From Amoebophrya sp. A120 (lineage: Eukaryota > Sar > Dinophyceae > Syndiniales > Amoebophryaceae): a stretch of 64,000 nucleotides of DNA. Position 1 is the first letter of the stretch, and the number at the start of each line of letters is the position of its first letter. Of the stretch, positions 32,082-42,875 are shown piece after piece. The stretch covers positions 4,747,863 to 4,811,862 of the forward strand of contig CAJINV010000003.1 of assembly GCA_905178155.1 (NCBI GenBank), read 5' to 3'. The notes beneath the pieces are model-generated. The model did no database searches and was not told the origin of the DNA. It saw only the letters and a list, made by a program, of their open reading frames with translations. The position numbers and the translations under genes were made by a program.

Positions 32082-35000
32082 CTAACATGGAATCAATGAT
32101 CCAAGCGGCAGCTGTGGATTTTCTTCGTTTGTGAATATTCCGACGAATCTCGGGAATAGTTGCATGGATTTTGCATCCGTGTGCACTATCTTTTCTACAG
32201 GTCGGGTTGCCGGAGATTTTTCATCTTCATCCGAATGGTTTGCCCGATTCGTCTCCTTATCACATCTGTTCGTAGGTGGAAGGATGGAGTTATTTGTGCG
32301 CTTCAGTTTTTCCTTTTCGTAAAAAAGTTGATCATTCATTTGCGGCATCACCAGGATGTAGTCCCGGGGTGGTGTGGTGTGTGGAGTAACATTCGTCATT
32401 TTCGGTCCTGCTGCGGGACCGGAAAAGTTGTTGTTGACCACAATCGTTCGTGGCAGCCACGCATTCAATTCGTTCAAGCGGAGAAAAAATTCCAAACTTC
32501 GCGTTGCCCGCTTTTCCGAATGTTTGGAATCGTCCGCGCTTTGTTCACGCGGCGCTGTGTTGCCCGATTGTGCAGAATGATTTTGAAGTTGACTTTCATG
32601 TGATTTTTCGGTCAACATGTTGGTTCGACTTTTATTCGTGTCAAAAAGAGTTGTTAGGTGGTCAATGACGCCCTGTGCCAAACGAGTGGCCTCCGCTATA
32701 TCCTTATTCGCTGGCGTACTTTTAGCAACGTCCGCATCCTTTTTGATAGGCGAAGCCGGCTCCAGTGGTATGAGTTTCTTCATGTCTGCAGCAGTGTCGA
32801 CGTCGACCGCAAAGTAAACATTAGTCGGGCAGAGCTCAGGCGCCGGCGGTTCTTCGATAACAAGATCTCGCTGCTGCATTATGGCTCCCTCGGGCCGCAT
32901 TTTGAGTGCGCACTTCTTAGCGATCGCGACAAGCAGCCTGTTGTCGGTTGTGTCTTTCATCTGCTCTGCGCCAGGTGCTGCCAACAGTTGCGAAGATCCG
33001 GTTACGTGTTGCGGAAGAGCTAGGACTACGAACCCTTGCGGAAATTGGTAAGCCAACGCGAGAAGATACACGAGGCTGTTTGCGGCTGCGGCGCTCGTCC
33101 AGCCTTGTTCTGACGTCAGAACCACCACCAAAACAGAGTTTTGGTCGCTTCGTTGTCGCTCTTGTAGGAGATCAGTTACGATCACTGCATTATTTTTACT
33201 GCTGTTGGCTCGTTCTTTGTCAGTGGTTTTGCATGTCCCGTTCGTGTCTGCGGAAGCCTTGGTATGTTCCTCATCTAGCTGCACCGTCACGGGGAGAAGT
33301 TCTCTGCTCGTGACCCGAAATCTGTCCAAGTAGAGAGACGATGTTGATAAGTCCTCTCTCTTGATGCGCGGCTCCAAGTCCAAAGGCGGCCGCGGATTTT
33401 CACGGTTCGAAGTACGTGGATCGTTTCTTGCCGCACCCAAGGTCTTGTCGTTCTCCGCGGTTGCAGCAAGAGACTGTTCGTCGGTGCTCCTCAAAAATAC
33501 TGCGTCCTCATTTGAATGTGAGTGCGAATCCGAAGTTGCAGATGAGCGGCGTATCATTTCTATCTGTACAAGAGGTCGTGTGGAGGATGGCAGTGCAGGC
33601 GCTTCGCTTCCGCTTGTTCTCAAGAGTCTCACGAGCCGGCTATGGGTCACTTCGGTGTTGGTTGCAGCCTCCCGATCAAAAACTTCAGGCCCCGCGAGGA
33701 CGATGTGCTTGCGGGTCGTTTCAAACGCCGTTTGGAAAAACGAGCATCTTGCGCCGGTTGTGGCGTCTGTCACATGATGCGTGGTTGCGACTCGCTTCCG
33801 CTGTGCGATGGCACGCAAAAGAAAAGAGCACGCGAGTTGTTCTAGTAAAAGAACGTTTTGTTCCTCAGGCTGGGGGCAGAGCATGCCGTCGAGAACAGAC
33901 ATCGTAAAGCTCAGCTTCGGCCGCAATATCTTTATCCGCGACACATCCTGCAATCTCCGTGCCGCTGCATGACGCCGCCGGCGGTGGCGTCTTCGAATAA
34001 AAGCCTGTAGGATCCGAGCAGCTGTGCACTGGCGGTCGAAAGCCAACCGTGCTTGCCTCGCAAGTTGTCTGCACTTACAGCCTGCCCATAGGCGTTGAAT
34101 TCTATGCGCTGCGCGTCGGCAGCGGCGCTCGCGAAGGTGGGAAAGCAGAACAGTTCGCATCAAAGTTTGGATTCGGCGGATCGCGATCAGGAGCCTGCGA
34201 AACTGTCGGTGTGCAAGCTGTATGTGATTCGTGAGACAAAAAATTCGGCTCAGTCCGATGCACGATGCGCTAGTATGAGGCACGTCAGACCAAACGAAGA
34301 AAAGAACTGATAAACTACTTTGCGAAAGGAAGCAAGGTCGTAGTACGATACAAAGAAAGGGAACAAGTTGCACGGTATCAAATCTAAATCATTGAAAAAT
34401 TCATACCCGCGTCGCGCAGAACCTTTGCAGGGATATCAGCGCTGTCCGTACACGTCTGTAGTACATCTTTGCACAGACCATGCGGTACGCTGCCTGGAGT
34501 CGACTGACACAAAGTCGCACAACGCGAAAGCCTCTTCGGACAAGCATACCGCGAAAGTCTGCCTGTATGCGGATGGCCGATCGCTGACGCGTTTCCAAAA
34601 CAGACCGCGCGATGGCACCACGACAGTGCGCTTGCAGCTGCACGATGCCTCGACGCCAACGGCGCACCTTGCGCACGGCATAAAACCGACGCCACGCCGT
34701 TTGAATCGTAAGCGACGAGTGCTTGCAGGCGTGAAGTTGGGCGCGTGCGAGATAACCACGTACGACCCGCTGCACCAACACGGCTTGGGAATCGGCAACC
34801 TGCTGGATGTGGTTCTTCAAGATCGTGCGAGCCCGACACCCACGCAGCCAGGCCTGCAACCGAACTGCTGCACCGTACTGCAAGTGTGCGCGACGGGCTG
34901 CGAAAGTTAGGCGGAAGGCAAGTCGTCGCTTGTTGTCAGTCTCTGCTTCATCTTCCCGTGAAGTGGTGCCACCAGGGCTTCGATCTTCACGACCTGCCTC

Positions 35001-36077
35001 TCGTTCTTCTTCGGCGGAAGCTCCAGCGCTGCTGGACCGCTCTTCCTTTGCCTTTTGATTTTGAGGCCTAAAATGCCTCGAAAAATCCACCGCTCTGTTG
35101 AAGTGTCCCGGCGCCAAGCAGGGACTGTCTACACTACCGTGCAGCTGCATGCGGTCGTGCATCTTGTTTATTCCGACAAAGCAAACAAACTTGCGCGCTA
35201 GCATTCCTCGGACGCGCGCTTGAATGGTTGAAGCTGCTGCTTCCCGAATGGCTGGATGAGGCAGAGGCACTGCGCGATTTCGGTAGTGCTTCACCTTTGT
35301 CGCAGTGGAAGCGATTGCACTGGTGCGCCGCTGTTTGTCACCTTGCTGTAAAACGACCGCTGCATCTTCATCGTGATGCTCCAGCGCACGCTTTTCTACC
35401 ATTGCAGACGCTCCTCTTTTTGAGAAACCGCGGTCGTCCATTTGGCTTGGCGCAGGTGAAGTCGTGTGGTAAGACACCGATTTTCTTTCAGCGTTAGGGA
35501 TCCGTAGCCTGCTACCCGGACGGGCAGAAGGGCGGAAGAACGTTGAGTGAAGAAGGCTTGTTCCCTGCCCAGCTGGTGCTGTTGATCTCGTGGAAAATCG
35601 GTGCGGTGCCCCAGGCGCAGTTGGTGCGAAGGTGGTCCGCGAAGGTTTCGACTTTCTGGCGTGCGCGGCGTCGCTTTCACTGTCCAGCTCTGGTGATAGC
35701 AGCAGCACGCTGCGACGGGAGGCAACTGCTGGGGCCATTCTATTTTGTTTCTCTGCTTCGACTTTTGCCTGCAGAGCTGCACTTTGTCGATCATTCGGGC
35801 CTCCTCGCCGCAGATGGGCAGAGAGCGCTTGTTTCTCGTCCTTTTGTTCGCACCGCCTTCCGCCTTTATGTGGGTTATTCGTCGAGCTGCTTCCTGCAGT
35901 CGCAACCTCGCTGGGCTGTAGGCTGCATTGGCTGGTTGTATGTTCCCCGCGCATTTCGTTAGCTACGCCGCGGTCGGATCCTAGCGTTGGGACAGGACGC
36001 AGTTTAGAATCAGACGGTGGTATAAGGCCGTTAGCGTTAGTCCGGGCGAGCAACGTTTTGGCTTTTTCGTAGATCAT
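32082..36077 (-). CDS. IQ-motif-rich calmodulin-binding protein, about 1,268 aa
   Basis: Two exons, 36077-34407 and 34217-32082, joined across a 189-base GT-AG intron (phase 0). The splice is supported by protein structure: it puts the IQ units on either side of the junction 23 residues apart, the standard IQ spacing. ATG 36077 is the first in frame. The N-terminal 270 residues are Ser/Arg/Pro-rich; at least eight IQ-like repeats (IQxxxRGxxxR type) span about residues 270-690. The C-terminal half is hydrophilic with one hydrophobic segment and no motor, kinase or CH domain. IQ repeats bind calmodulin or EF-hand light chains, so a cytoskeletal or centrosomal/flagellar scaffold is likely (inference). 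It is the last gene of the - array, ending 125 bases from the AT-rich island. Confidence 0.8.
34218..34406 (-). other. Intron of the IQ gene
   Basis: 189-base GT-AG intron (GTATGA..CATACAG on the - strand) without direct or terminal inverted repeats, in contrast to the insertion-like introns further right. Confidence 0.65.
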
Positions 36078-36294
36078 GTTCGGTCGAGATATTACATGTC
36101 AAAATTAGCCTCGAAACCCAGCGCCGCGCAAGCAGGTATTACTACAAGTGCACTGACTTCTACTAGATGAAAGAGAGAAAGTCTTATGATCTGCCTGTCG
36201 ATCCTACTTAAAACAGACCGCCTGATCATGTTGCTGTTACATCTTTCTGAAAATTGGTGGTTCGGGCACCACCGTTGACTGCACCCAGCAATAA

Positions 36295-37632
36295 TTAAGA
36301 GTTTGAAACCGTAATCACTTGTTCATCTACTTCGTCTTGGAGGCAATGGCAATCGAGGCGAATGAATGTGACATCGTTTTCCTCGCGTAGTAGTTCGTAG
36401 ACGTCCAATATTCTCAGAACTTCCTTTGCGTTGGCAACGGCTTGAGCGTGATCGTGGGCTTCCTGGTGCAGGATCGACAGATTGTAGAGTCCGACACACA
36501 ACCGCTCTGCCAACGTAGCTTGCAGGAAAGATGAATCGATTTGGAGGTCTTGATGCCAACAAGAACTTCTATCGCGGGCTGATTTTCTTGTTGAGCTGCA
36601 GAACCTCGAGCCGGGAGAAGACGTCTGCCGCTGCTCCCGGCGGATCCGCAAGAGACACGCTCGCACATCGTCGCACGCGGTTTCGGCAAGCCGCATGCTG
36701 CGGTCCCTCTCGGCCGGTGGCAGGAGAGCCGCTAACGCTAGTTCCACCCTTCCGACGATGTGTAAAAACTCCTGCAGCACGGTGCCGCGAAGATCAAGAT
36801 CATCACGCGGTGGACGACCCTGTTGTATTTCATCAAGTTGCTCGTCCGTGGATGCATTTGCGTATGCAGCAGGCGGATCTTCCTTTTCGATCGCATTGCG
36901 GTACATAGTTCGGCACTTCTGCAGGATTGCGTGCGCCCGCTCCAAGTACTTCGTTGCAGCGTAGAATTTGTGGTTTATTCGGTAGTGGATTCCGAGATTG
37001 GCAAACGTGATAATGCGCAGTAGCTGCAACTCGGTCGTCTCTTCTGCAGCCAGCACAGGCGGGGCGGCATCATCGGTCTTTATTCCAGTGCGACGTCGGC
37101 CGGCTTCCACTTGTGTGTTCTTCGTGCTCTCCGCGGTCAAGGCATGATTAGCGCATTCGCGTTTGCTGGCTGGGTGAGAAACACGAGCCAATGCAGAGTT
37201 TGCTTTCAGTAGCAGCATGGGCTTCACTTGCTGCAAGTCCTCAAAGGAGGGCCCAGTCGAGCCGGCAAAGAATAAGCAAACGCGAACGAAGTAGAAGAGC
37301 GCCGAGACGTAGGAGGCCGTTAAGAAATGTTGCAGGTGCGCGTGCCGGGACTCCAGCGCGGTCTCCAGCTCTTCCACTGCCGTCAGCACGACAGATAGCT
37401 GCATCCGGGCGAATTGCTTCCGCTGCACTGCGAGCAGCAGGTCAGAAATCGTTTTGGCCGCGTTTTGTTCCCTCGCCAAAATGGTGCGCTCCAGTAAAGA
37501 CCTCGGGTCGTGGTCTGCGGGCGGCGATTTCTCTGGTAGAGAAGGTGGGAAGGAGGGCAAGGCTACGGGTAAAAAGTCGGGCAAAAAGATCTGTCGCAGC
37601 TGCGGCGCGACAGGAGCGTGAGCGGGTGCCAT
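36295..37632 (-). CDS. Helical TPR-like protein, 445 aa
   Basis: Single frame with a clear ATG at 37632. Pro-rich first 40 residues, then mostly helical. A TPR-like pair of helices lies around residues 210-245 (NLGIHYRINHKFYAATKYLE), and another helical pair near 385-425. A hydrophobic stretch around residues 110-125 could be a buried helix rather than a membrane segment. TPR proteins act as scaffolds; no partner can be inferred. The stop is 217 bases upstream of the ATG of the IQ gene, giving tight same-strand packing. Confidence 0.65.
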   Translation of the reverse strand: MAPAHAPVAPQLRQIFLPDFLPVALPSFPPSLPEKSPPADHDPRSLLERTILAREQNAAKTISDLLLAVQRKQFARMQLSVVLTAVEELETALESRHAHLQHFLTASYVSALFYFVRVCLFFAGSTGPSFEDLQQVKPMLLLKANSALARVSHPASKRECANHALTAESTKNTQVEAGRRRTGIKTDDAAPPVLAAEETTELQLLRIITFANLGIHYRINHKFYAATKYLERAHAILQKCRTMYRNAIEKEDPPAAYANASTDEQLDEIQQGRPPRDDLDLRGTVLQEFLHIVGRVELALAALLPPAERDRSMRLAETACDDVRACLLRIRREQRQTSSPGSRFCSSTRKSARDRSSCWHQDLQIDSSFLQATLAERLCVGLYNLSILHQEAHDHAQAVANAKEVLRILDVYELLREENDVTFIRLDCHCLQDEVDEQVITVSNS

Positions 37633-38953
37633 CTTGGAGTTCTAAAATGTCGACCTTGTTTCCTGCGGTAAATGCAACTAAGTACGGAACTGAGCGCGAA
37701 GTCATATTTCTCCATGGTTCAACATTTTCTATAAGAATACTCAGTCCTCTGGCAGGTGCATCTCTCAGTTCCTCTTAAGCATTATTCATTGCACATGCAC
37801 TTCGTCATCCGTTTCGTCCATACCGGATTTCGATTTTTCCCAGCATAAGCTTTACTCTCTACTTAATGCGCTCCGACTCCGCGTCCGGAAACACCACAAA
37901 AGATCTTTGAACACGGAAAAGGACGAAAGGAAATCACGGCGTCGCTTTGCCTTTGTCGCTTTCCAGAATGTCTCGATCTAGATTGCTCGTCATGTTTTCC
38001 CCAAGCAAATCCACACCTTGCTATCATGTGATTCGCCTGAATAAGTAAATGTGAAACGCATAGTACTGGTGACAAACTTTTTCTTTTTCCACCTTCTTTT
38101 CGGCTCAAATCGCTTCTTCAACATCGTTCCCCGAAGTATAGAAAGGATGAGAGTCTGGTGGGGGAAAGAGGAGCTTTTTTTCTTGGAAAGAGACTATGTG
38201 ACCGGGTTACAGTCTGTCCCACGCCGACGGAGCAGTGCCCGAAACTAAATATCTGGATGATCTGCGGAGAGGACACGAATAACAACTAAGCTGCACCTTG
38301 TTAGGTCTTTACGCTCACTGTGTGTTTTGCGTCCTTCTCCTTCTCTTTCGTCGAGGGAAACGGTTAGGAATAAAACCATGTTTGAAAAAAATATAGATAG
38401 AGGGTGTAAACTTACACACCTCGTGAAGAAAGATGACCGCAGAGGCGGGGCAGCCCTAAGAAAGCTGTCTCTGCTGTCACTAAAATTCCTGCAAAATAAA
38501 CAGTCGCTGACTCAGCTTGATGTTCCTTAGCAAGACAAAACATGTACTTACAAACATGATAGATTAAGAGTGTATCTGTAGACTCAAACTCATATTTGTT
38601 TACTAATTATACAGGCGTGTTCGTAGGTTCATTTTCTTACTAAAGGGACCACTCAAGTTCGAAGTCGTACAGTACAATCGAGGATAAACAACAAAAGTAG
38701 CTGCCGAACTACCGAGGCAGGTAAAAAACTAGGTACATGCTCCAATAACCTAGAACCAGCTAAAAGTGAGTACTTTTTTGAAACGAATGCTTTTGTTTTT
38801 CGAGTAAACTGATTGCATTTGCAGTGTGGTACACGTACAACACCACAATGCATCTTCTCCCAAAATAAGCCAGAAGGAGAAGCAGAATCGCTTTTCTTGC
38901 CTTTCATAGACAATATCCGTATCGGCCTGACGTGTGTGAAGATGCATGCGCCC
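37633..38953. other. Intergenic spacer
   Basis: 1.3 kb, AT-rich with T-runs and many stops in all frames. No gene, repeat or RNA recognised. Confidence 0.5.
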
Positions 38954-40969
38954 TTACTTCTCCGGAGCCGGCAGGGGAATGCCACCGTTGACATCCATGA
39001 TCTCCTTGCAGCCCAAGTCCTTTCCGAACTCCTTCCAGGAGCGGACGATGCTCCAAGTGCCGGTCTGGAAATCGTCATCAGACGTCTTCGAGAACACCGA
39101 ATAGAAGATTGCCGCCGTTTCCTCGGGGGTGTGGTAGTCACCAGCAGCCCAACGCTTGCTCACCTGAGATCAGCAATTGTGGCTTCGGATTCTTGCAAAG
39201 AATAAGAAAGTTCGTTTGAGCACAGTGTGGGTAAGTAATATCATATACGTAAGTGTGAAGTTCCTCCTCCCCTACAACTTTGTAAAACAGGAATACCATC
39301 GCTGCCATGGGATGGTTCTTGTCGTAGTTCTCGGCGAATTCATCGGTCAACAAGGACTTGGTCATGCCCGGATGACCGTACCCGAAAATCGCCTGCTCCT
39401 TCATGTCCACCTTCATACCCTCGTGCAACCACTTGTTGGCGTATGAAAGTGCACAACTCCCCCTCCCCCTCATTTGTATTGCATGAACAGCAATACAAGC
39501 GTCAGCAATAATACAGTTTTTGCATCACAAATTTGGACAGGAGTGTAGTGCTATTTGGGCTGCCAGAACTTGTCATGCATACAGTTCCAAGGGCCAGGTC
39601 GTAAATTAGGCATTTTGCATGATAAATGAGGGGGGGGAGTTGTGCATATTCATATGGCGGCCTTGACCGCACCGAAGCCGCCCCATCCCGGCACAACCAT
39701 GTAGGTACCGTCCGGCTTGGGACCGTCGGAGAACGGCGCTGATTTGATTTTTTGTAGCGTGAATTATTATTTCGCAAAAATACAGTAGTTGTACCCGCGG
39801 TGAACCAAGTGGAATCTACTACATGCAAGCCGAGAATGGGTTTACTGCATACGATTAGGGTTCATGTAGAAGGTCCACGACCTTCACGAACCAAAAACAA
39901 AAATTATCCCATCACGTATCAATATAGTACCTCCCAAGTTGAAGACGCGGGCCTTCGGCTCGGATCCCAGGTTGTTGGCCAACGCCTGCATCACAAACAA
40001 TTTCCCATGGACGTCGGTATTCATCATGTCGTCCTGTGGAAATATCGTCGTTTTCGTTTCTCAGCGAACCAGCAATCTAGTACTTGAGATACATTTACGA
40101 AGTTGTTTGGACAGACACTTTGAGTACACGGCGGAGAGGAGGTAGTCGTGTTCTGCGGAATTGCACGCGACCGAGTTCTTATAAGCTCGTTGCGGTAGAA
40201 AACAGCATCAACACATTCATATTCAAGAATGAACAACAAGAACTTTGTTGTGCTTGCAATCAAAATTGTACGAAATCTTCCCGGGAGATGCTCTTGAGAT
40301 TGTGGCCGGTGCCGCTGGTGTTCTTCGGCGCGGCCGCGCCGAGCAGCACGTAGTGAATCTTCGCACTGCCGACCGCGTCCGCGATACTCTTTATGGAAGT
40401 GTCAGAACCGAAATTGACAAAATCGGAAAATTTGCGATGCACAAAATCGACGCCAGTCGGAGCCTCAGTTTCTAAGTGGCGCATGACAAATTTCGGGAGC
40501 ACCCAAATCCAGTCTGTCATGCTGTTTGGGCAAAAAAGACTGCTCCTGTAATGCTACTCTGGTAGCACATTATATATTACCCCTAAACAGGCTTACAATC
40601 GGTCCCATTTTCCTGCTCCCCAATACAGTCTTTAGCCTTACGTGCCCTACATTTCATGCATCACAAATTTTTCGACTTTGTCGATTTCGATCCTGATTCT
40701 CCCATACTCTTCGGCCCGTCCTTAGTACCGATGTCCGCGAGGATCTTGACCAGGTTCGGGTGATCCTTCACGCCATCGAGCGCTTTTTGCGCGCGGTCCA
40801 CCACGAAGACCTTTTCCGCCTCCTTCAGGCAGCACAGAGTGGCCAAGGCCCCACCGATGCCGGAACAACCGGTAATGAGCACGCCCTTGCCCTTGCAGTC
40901 GGGCAAAGCCTCGATCTTGGCGGCATCCAGGGAGTTGCCGTTGCTCAACGTGCTTCCGAAGTCAGCCAT
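38954..40969 (-). CDS. Short-chain dehydrogenase/reductase-like protein, 306 aa
   Basis: Six exons: 40969-40704, 40383-40272, 40033-39931, 39738-39656, 39443-39297 and 39163-38954; total 921 bases, all phases consistent. Rossmann fold: Gly-rich loop TGCSGIGG at about residues 33-40 (TGxxGxxG type), an acidic end of strand 2 (VVDRAQ), then LGAAAP, a TDVHGKLFV helix, and a PGMTKS loop after the active-site helix. The usual catalytic YxxxK is replaced by FGAVK (Phe182, Lys186), so Tyr is missing in this model. The protein may bind a dinucleotide but be catalytically weak or altered. The substrate cannot be told. Introns 1 and 4 are insertion-like (direct and/or inverted repeats); introns 2, 3 and 5 are GT-AG. 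Confidence 0.8.
39444..39655 (-). mobile_element. Introner-like intron in SDR gene (intron 4)
   Basis: 212 bases with terminal inverted repeats of about 35-40 bases: GTGCACAACTCCCCC at the left and GGGGGAGTTGTGCA at the right, continuing into CTCATTT and AAATGAG. It contains TGCATCACAAA and TTGCATGATAAA motifs like the other insertions. CATA occurs at both edges, but the exact splice junction is ambiguous and no GT-AG pair restores the frame. Confidence 0.7.
40384..40703 (-). mobile_element. Introner-like intron in SDR gene (intron 1)
   Basis: 320-base insertion flanked by the 8-base direct repeat ATACTCTT (40384-40391 and 40704-40711). The ends are imperfect inverted repeats built around TCGAAATCGACAAAGTCG and its complement, followed internally by TGCATCACAAA-type motifs. 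Removing one repeat copy plus the insertion restores the SDR frame (KDGPK|SIADA). No placement of the splice within the repeat gives GT-AG. Confidence 0.8.
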
Positions 40970-41489
40970 CTTGATCGGTCCAGTACTTAAGTAGTACCTA
41001 TTTGTTCTCTGGGGTTTTTTGCTGCGGACTTAGTTTCAACAAAGAACTTTCCCTAGTACTTGGAAAGTTTTCTCGTGCAGTTTTTGGTTTGCCTTGAGGG
41101 GTCGCTTCACGGAGCCGACGTTGATTTTCTTCCTGTAAGGAAAAGGATGAAGTAGAGGTAGCAAATGCACAAGTAGAAGTGAAGGCAAATTCATACAACG
41201 TTCCACGAAAACATGGCTTTAGCTTTTTTTGTGCCGCTTTTCGTTGCTCGATTCAATCAGCCTCTCACTTTAAGAATCCGGTTCTTTCAAGCTGCTTCCC
41301 TCCCTCACTGTCACTAACTCCGTCTATGTATATGTTTGTAGTCTTCGCTATATATCGTGGCTTATGTTGTAAAACAGAAGAGGCAAATACTTAATCAGGT
41401 GCTAGATCAGCTACAATCTCTCTCGTGACTACTTTTTGTTTGTGCTTAATTAGAGGCAACCGATTCGTTTGCTTTGCGTGTTCCGCAAT
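40970..41489. other. Intergenic spacer
   Basis: 520 bases between the deneddylase stop and the SDR start. T-rich on the + strand; no feature recognised. Confidence 0.5.
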
Positions 41490-42401
41490 TCACTCACCGC
41501 TGGACCTGGAGTACTTACTTACTACAACTGCTGGACGCGAACACTCAGGGGAAATAGGGTGGGTAGATGCTTGCATCAGCATGTATGTTGGAAATCCTTT
41601 ATTGTTTGCCGAGGCGTATTCCTCGATTAGATTTAAAATTTCAAGGCGTTTTCGCGCCACTGCATCCGAGGTGATCTGCGCTTGGAGCTTGGATGCAGCG
41701 GTGCTAGGTGGTAGAACCGCCCCGTTCCTCTTGTCACCAAGCTGTTCGCTCGTTGCCGCCACAACATCGCGCACACCTGCAAGAGCCTCAGCAAAGCTCA
41801 GAACATAAAGGCCACAATCGTGACCGTTTTGTTGCTGGGGGACATTGTCCTCAATTGCAGCGAGACTGGACGATGACAGCGACTGTCCCAAGATGCGATC
41901 CATCTTTCCGACAAATTTCTGTGCCGCCGAAGCGTTCAAATTATTGCCGGAGTCATAGTGCGTCCACGATGCGAGTGCCGGGTGTTCCTCTGACGTGGTT
42001 CCACTTTGCGCAGGCCGTCCCAAATCGTAGACCAATAAGCTCCAGTGCGTGCCTCCAATGCGTTCCCAATCCTCGTGATTGTTGACCGGGAAAAATACTT
42101 TTCTCCCAACAGCCTGCCTCTCCTGTGTTGCGTCCCCAGCATCAGCTGGTGGCCGGACACCTTCGGAAAGCAACCCCAGTGCTTCGACCGCAGCTGTGAC
42201 GTCCTCTTCGTCTGTCTCGTGCCGCATCCAGAAGGCGGACTCTGCCCCCACGAAAATGTGCTGGGGATGTATCTTTTGCAAGTGCTCAAAGTAAAAGGTG
42301 ATCAAGCGGTCTGTGAGCCACCCGCTAGGATTCTTGAGAATCTTCATATCCTCCTCGTGCACCTCGGCGCCGCGCCAGGTTAGAATCGCCCTGTTCGACA
42401 T
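41490..42401 (-). CDS. SENP8: NEDD8-specific protease (SENP8/DEN1-type C48 peptidase)
   Basis: 303 aa, single exon, ATG at 42401. Ulp1-family cysteine protease with the complete catalytic set: His119 in GGTHWSLL, Asp150 in THYDSGN, Gln191 in QNGHDCG and nucleophile Cys196. The N-terminal GWLTD motif and the short length place it with SENP8/DEN1, which processes NEDD8 and removes it from cullins, rather than with the larger SUMO proteases. An insertion of about 25 residues (about 75-100) separates the N-terminal strand region from the His loop. A C-terminal extension of about 80 residues has no known motif. Acts in cytosol or nucleus. A SUMO-directed activity cannot be excluded from sequence alone. 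Confidence 0.88.
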   Translation of the reverse strand: MSNRAILTWRGAEVHEEDMKILKNPSGWLTDRLITFYFEHLQKIHPQHIFVGAESAFWMRHETDEEDVTAAVEALGLLSEGVRPPADAGDATQERQAVGRKVFFPVNNHEDWERIGGTHWSLLVYDLGRPAQSGTTSEEHPALASWTHYDSGNNLNASAAQKFVGKMDRILGQSLSSSSLAAIEDNVPQQQNGHDCGLYVLSFAEALAGVRDVVAATSEQLGDKRNGAVLPPSTAASKLQAQITSDAVARKRLEILNLIEEYASANNKGFPTYMLMQASTHPISPECSRPAVVVSKYSRSSGE

Positions 42402-42875
42402 CCTCTGATGCTTTCGTCTCTTCGTGTCGGCCTTATTTAAAATGTGTGCAAAATACCAGCGCGTGTGTGAATGTTGGAGAAGGCCGTCGGACTTCTACGC
42501 AACGCATTTTCAAGTACGAGCGACTTTAAGTGCAAGTGCTGTGGCACGCCTTTCGCCCGGAACAGGGGCGATTATTTCCTGGATGATGAATGAAACGAAC
42601 ACAGAACCTACCATTGGCAAGATAAGAAAGGCATGAGCATGACTGAGTTTACTGGAAGTCGAATGCTGCAGATCTCGTTTTTTATTTGTGCGCATTCATC
42701 ATCAATTTTTCGTTCTCATCTGTCATTATCTTTATTTGTGGAAAGCAAATGGTGGCGCGATGTTGACAGGAGTTGCGGACCTGTAATCCTCCACTTGTTC
42801 TGTCGTGATTTGGAAGTCAATGCCTTTCTCTAAGTATTTTTTAGTCCGTTAGCGACCCACCTTAGCATCGACTCG
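42402..42875. other. Intergenic spacer
   Basis: 474 bases between the methyltransferase-like gene and the deneddylase. No feature recognised. Confidence 0.5.
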
